From contig NZ_VNIK02000007.1 of assembly GCF_007785775.2 (NCBI RefSeq), positions 62,001 to 126,000 of the forward strand: a DNA stretch of 64,000 nucleotides. Direction: 5' to 3'. How positions within the stretch are numbered: position 1 is the first letter of the stretch; each line of letters begins with the position of its first letter. The stretch is from Flagellimonas hadalis (GTDB taxonomy: Bacteria > Bacteroidota > Bacteroidia > Flavobacteriales > Flavobacteriaceae). The notes under the pieces are model-generated. The model ran no database searches, was not told the origin of the DNA, and saw only the letters and a program-made list of their open reading frames with translations. This document shows, piece after piece, positions 62,082 to 64,000 of the stretch. The position numbers were made by a program, and so were the translations under genes.

Positions 62082-62537
62082 TCAGTCTATTTGTTTGTCA
62101 GGAGCTTTTTTGGATAACTGCATTAAGGTTACTAATGAAGTTGCCGCTAGTGTTTCCTCGCCTTTATTCGTAATACTAAATACATCTGAACGCACCACAG
62201 TAAGCACTTTTCCGTTTTTTACCACCTGCGCTTTAGCCACCAATTGTTCTCCAAAAGCGGGATTTAGATAATTTACTTTTAATTCAACCGTAGTAAAGTA
62301 ACTGTCTTTCGGTTTTGCCGAAGCTCCTGCATAACCAGAGGAAACATCTACTAAAGTAGCAATGGTACTGCCGTTGAACATTCCTGCGGGGCGAGCCATA
62401 AATTCTTGTTTAGCAACGGTAATTTCAAAATAGCCCTCGCCAATTCCGGTTATTTCTGCTCCAAATAATTCCATCATTTTGGAACGGTTAAAACTTTCCT
62501 GTAATTGCTTTTTTCGTTCGTTACTGATTGTTTTCAT
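62082..62537 (-). CDS. Hotdog-fold thioesterase (PaaI type)
   Basis: A 151-residue PaaI-like thioesterase with MFNGSTIATLVDVSSGYA (the hot dog helix) and later VELKVNYLNPAFGEQLVAKA. It overlaps the amidotransferase gene by 17 bases. It probably hydrolyses an acyl-thioester, but the substrate is unknown. Confidence 0.87.
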   Translation of the reverse strand: MKTISNERKKQLQESFNRSKMMELFGAEITGIGEGYFEITVAKQEFMARPAGMFNGSTIATLVDVSSGYAGASAKPKDSYFTTVELKVNYLNPAFGEQLVAKAQVVKNGKVLTVVRSDVFSITNKGEETLAATSLVTLMQLSKKAPDKQID

Positions 62538-63231
62538 AGAACCAATTATTTAAAAATTCATTCATAAGTGTGTTGCACGTACTTGTGTTTTGTACCCCTG
62601 TATGGATTTCTGCTTCAGATTGTACATAAGGAAGCGGTTCTATGTCTTCTTTTCCATTTTCAAGCATTTGCAATAAGCTGGTTTGTGTTACTTCCAAATG
62701 AAATTGAAGTCCTATTACATTTTTATTGTAGTAAAAAGCCTGATGCGCATTGGCTTCTGAATACAATAGGTCTAAACTTCCGTTATCAGGAATATCGAAC
62801 CGGTCTGCGTGCCAGTGAAAGACGATGGGTTTATTGCTGAACAGCTTATAAAACCAAGGTAGCTTTTTACTTTCTTCGGTAGGGAAAACCGGAAACCAAC
62901 CTATCTCTTTATAAGTGGCAGGAGATACTTTTGCACCTAAACAATCCGCAATGAGTTGTGCACCCAAACAAATTCCCAATACTTTTTTGCCTGCGGCTAT
63001 ACAGGATTTGATAAACAATTTTTCTGCCTTTAACCATTGATATACCGATTCTTCGTAAATACCCATTGGGCCTCCCAGTACAATCAAGGCATCTATCTCT
63101 GAAATATCAGGTAGTAGAAACCCGGGATCATAAAATTTTGTGGAGGATATTTTGTGTTCTTTGTCATCCAACCAGATTTTAATAGCTCCTAAACCTTCAA
63201 AGGGTACGTGTTGTAAATAATGGACATTCAT
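62521..63231 (-). CDS. Class I glutamine amidotransferase-like protein
   Basis: A 236-residue protein with catalytic C88 (LGICLGAQL), H178 and E180 (LQFHLEV), so a complete glutaminase triad. It resembles GMP-synthase-type or gamma-glutamyl hydrolase amidotransferases without a synthetase domain. It may use a partner subunit or act as a hydrolase. It overlaps the yggS gene by 4 bases and the thioesterase gene by 17. Confidence 0.87.
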   Translation of the reverse strand: MNVHYLQHVPFEGLGAIKIWLDDKEHKISSTKFYDPGFLLPDISEIDALIVLGGPMGIYEESVYQWLKAEKLFIKSCIAAGKKVLGICLGAQLIADCLGAKVSPATYKEIGWFPVFPTEESKKLPWFYKLFSNKPIVFHWHADRFDIPDNGSLDLLYSEANAHQAFYYNKNVIGLQFHLEVTQTSLLQMLENGKEDIEPLPYVQSEAEIHTGVQNTSTCNTLMNEFLNNWFYENNQ

Positions 63232-63968
63232 AGGTATGCTTTATTTTCATTCCAATAATAACTGTCAGGGTACATACGCTGCCCGAAGACTGCTGTGCCC
63301 ACCCTGATTATTGTAGCCCCTTCTTTTATGGCTGTTTCTAAATCTCCACTCATTCCCATTGACAATTCCTTCATTACGACGTTGGGGATATTTAAAGCAA
63401 TAATTTCCTGTTGTATGTTTTTCAGTAAGCGAAAACATGCACGGACTTTCTCCGTTTCGGCACTAAATAATCCTATGGTCATCAATCCTTTTATTTTTAG
63501 TCTATCGAATTTTGCTACTTGTTGCACCAAGTCAATAGCTTTGCTGGGATGTACACCGAATTTACTTTCTTCATTAGAAGTGTTTACTTGTATAAAAACC
63601 TCTATTTGCTTGTTCTCAAATTCCAATCGCTGTTGTAATTTCTCTGCTAAGTCCAACCGGTCAAGGGATTGAATGCAAGAGACCTCATATTTTAAAATTT
63701 CTTTGATCTTATTGGTCTGTAAATGCCCGATAAAATGACTGATGTGCGGGGTGCCTTTTAAGGCATCGTATTTAGCTTTTAATTCCTGCACCTTATTTTC
63801 GGCAATCAATGTTTGTCCTGAATTTAAGGCTGCTTTAATACGCTCTGCCGAAACGGTTTTGGTGGCTAATAGTAGTTTTACCTCACTACAATCACGATTG
63901 CTTTCGGTACAGGCGTTTTGTATTCGCTGTTGAATAGTTTGCAGATTATGTATTATATCACTGTTCAT
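63228..63968 (-). CDS. YggS/PROSC-family PLP-binding protein
   Basis: A 246-residue single-domain PLP protein with the lysine K37 in LLLATKTVSAERI, and HFIGHLQTNKIKEIL and LSMGMSGDLETAIKEGATII, the family signatures. YggS proteins keep PLP and amino acid levels in balance. It is the first gene of the cargo operon visible; the region before it (63969-64000) is short and shows no promoter, so the operon may start earlier. Confidence 0.92.
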   Translation of the reverse strand: MNSDIIHNLQTIQQRIQNACTESNRDCSEVKLLLATKTVSAERIKAALNSGQTLIAENKVQELKAKYDALKGTPHISHFIGHLQTNKIKEILKYEVSCIQSLDRLDLAEKLQQRLEFENKQIEVFIQVNTSNEESKFGVHPSKAIDLVQQVAKFDRLKIKGLMTIGLFSAETEKVRACFRLLKNIQQEIIALNIPNVVMKELSMGMSGDLETAIKEGATIIRVGTAVFGQRMYPDSYYWNENKAYL

Positions 63969-64000
63969 ATTGCATTGCTTTTTCCTGTTGCTCTAACTCA

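Larger units (their letters stand above)
38177..64000. mobile_element. Integrative and conjugative element, one end at tRNA-Arg, other end beyond the window
   Basis: From the 3' half of tRNA-Arg rightwards the content changes from housekeeping genes to a large serine recombinase, a full Bacteroidetes-type conjugation operon and AT-rich cargo. The left border is inside 38177-38211; the crossover core cannot be fixed without the other end. No relaxase, coupling protein, RteABC-type regulators or second attachment site is seen by 64000, so at least the mobilisation genes lie outside. It differs from CTnDOT in using a serine rather than a tyrosine recombinase. Confidence 0.85.

Noticed and set aside
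1..64000. CRISPR arrays, rRNA genes and insertion sequences
   Set aside because: No regularly spaced repeats, rRNA sequence, transposase genes or terminal repeats were seen.

Overview
The window looks like part of a chromosome from a marine-type Flavobacteriaceae bacterium (Bacteroidota), possibly near Muricauda, Maribacter or Zobellia. The evidence is the Bacteroidota promoter form (TTG, 18-20 bases, TAnnTTTG) before several genes, a type III glutamine synthetase, TPR/LytTR sensor pairs, BlaI-M56 modules, DUF3570/DUF4266/DUF4197 families, and a conjugation operon of the Bacteroidetes Tra type. The genus is inference only.

Left part (1-38137, chromosomal backbone). A tldD/tldE protease pair runs off the left edge. 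It is followed by cardiolipin synthase and a D-lactate dehydrogenase-like gene. Next comes a cluster that reads like a stress or low-oxygen island: three tandem universal stress proteins, a receiver-Crp fusion regulator with its PAS sensor kinase, a TerB-like protein, cbpA/cbpM chaperone genes, uracil phosphoribosyltransferase, a beta-CASP metallo-hydrolase and an ATP-cone/nuclease-like protein. Two more sensor-regulator systems follow (a PAS kinase with a single-domain receiver, and a TPR/LytS-LytTR pair), then a PspC protein, small lipoproteins, pyrF and prfA. A five-gene exported redox operon comes next (Rieske protein, thioredoxin, ApbE, DUF4266, DUF3570), then purM, a divergent pair of glutamine synthetases (type III and type II), a CaCA antiporter, a BlaI-M56 regulatory pair with phased operators, a conserved 50-residue protein and apt.

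Right part (about 38177-64000, integrative and conjugative element). At tRNA-Arg(ACG) the chromosome meets an element with a large serine recombinase. The last codons of the recombinase are antisense to the 3' half of the tRNA, which marks one end of the element. A single minus-strand operon, from a promoter near 57690 to a hairpin near 39980, carries traE, a DUF1896 gene, a 1842-residue methyltransferase-helicase fusion, traF, traG, three traI-like paralogues, traJ, traK, a traL-like gene, traM, traN and two small-element genes. No relaxase or coupling protein is visible, so these and the other element end must lie past 64000.

Upstream of the transfer operon lies AT-rich cargo. It starts with a lipoprotein and a 402-residue protein of unknown role. 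Then comes an eight-gene, tightly packed operon (YggS-type PLP protein, class I glutamine amidotransferase, hotdog thioesterase, DinB-fold protein, NTF2-fold protein, isochorismatase-fold hydrolase, DUF1572 DinB-fold protein, cupin). The functions of its parts can be recognised, but I know of no described system with this combination. It is the best candidate here for an undescribed system.
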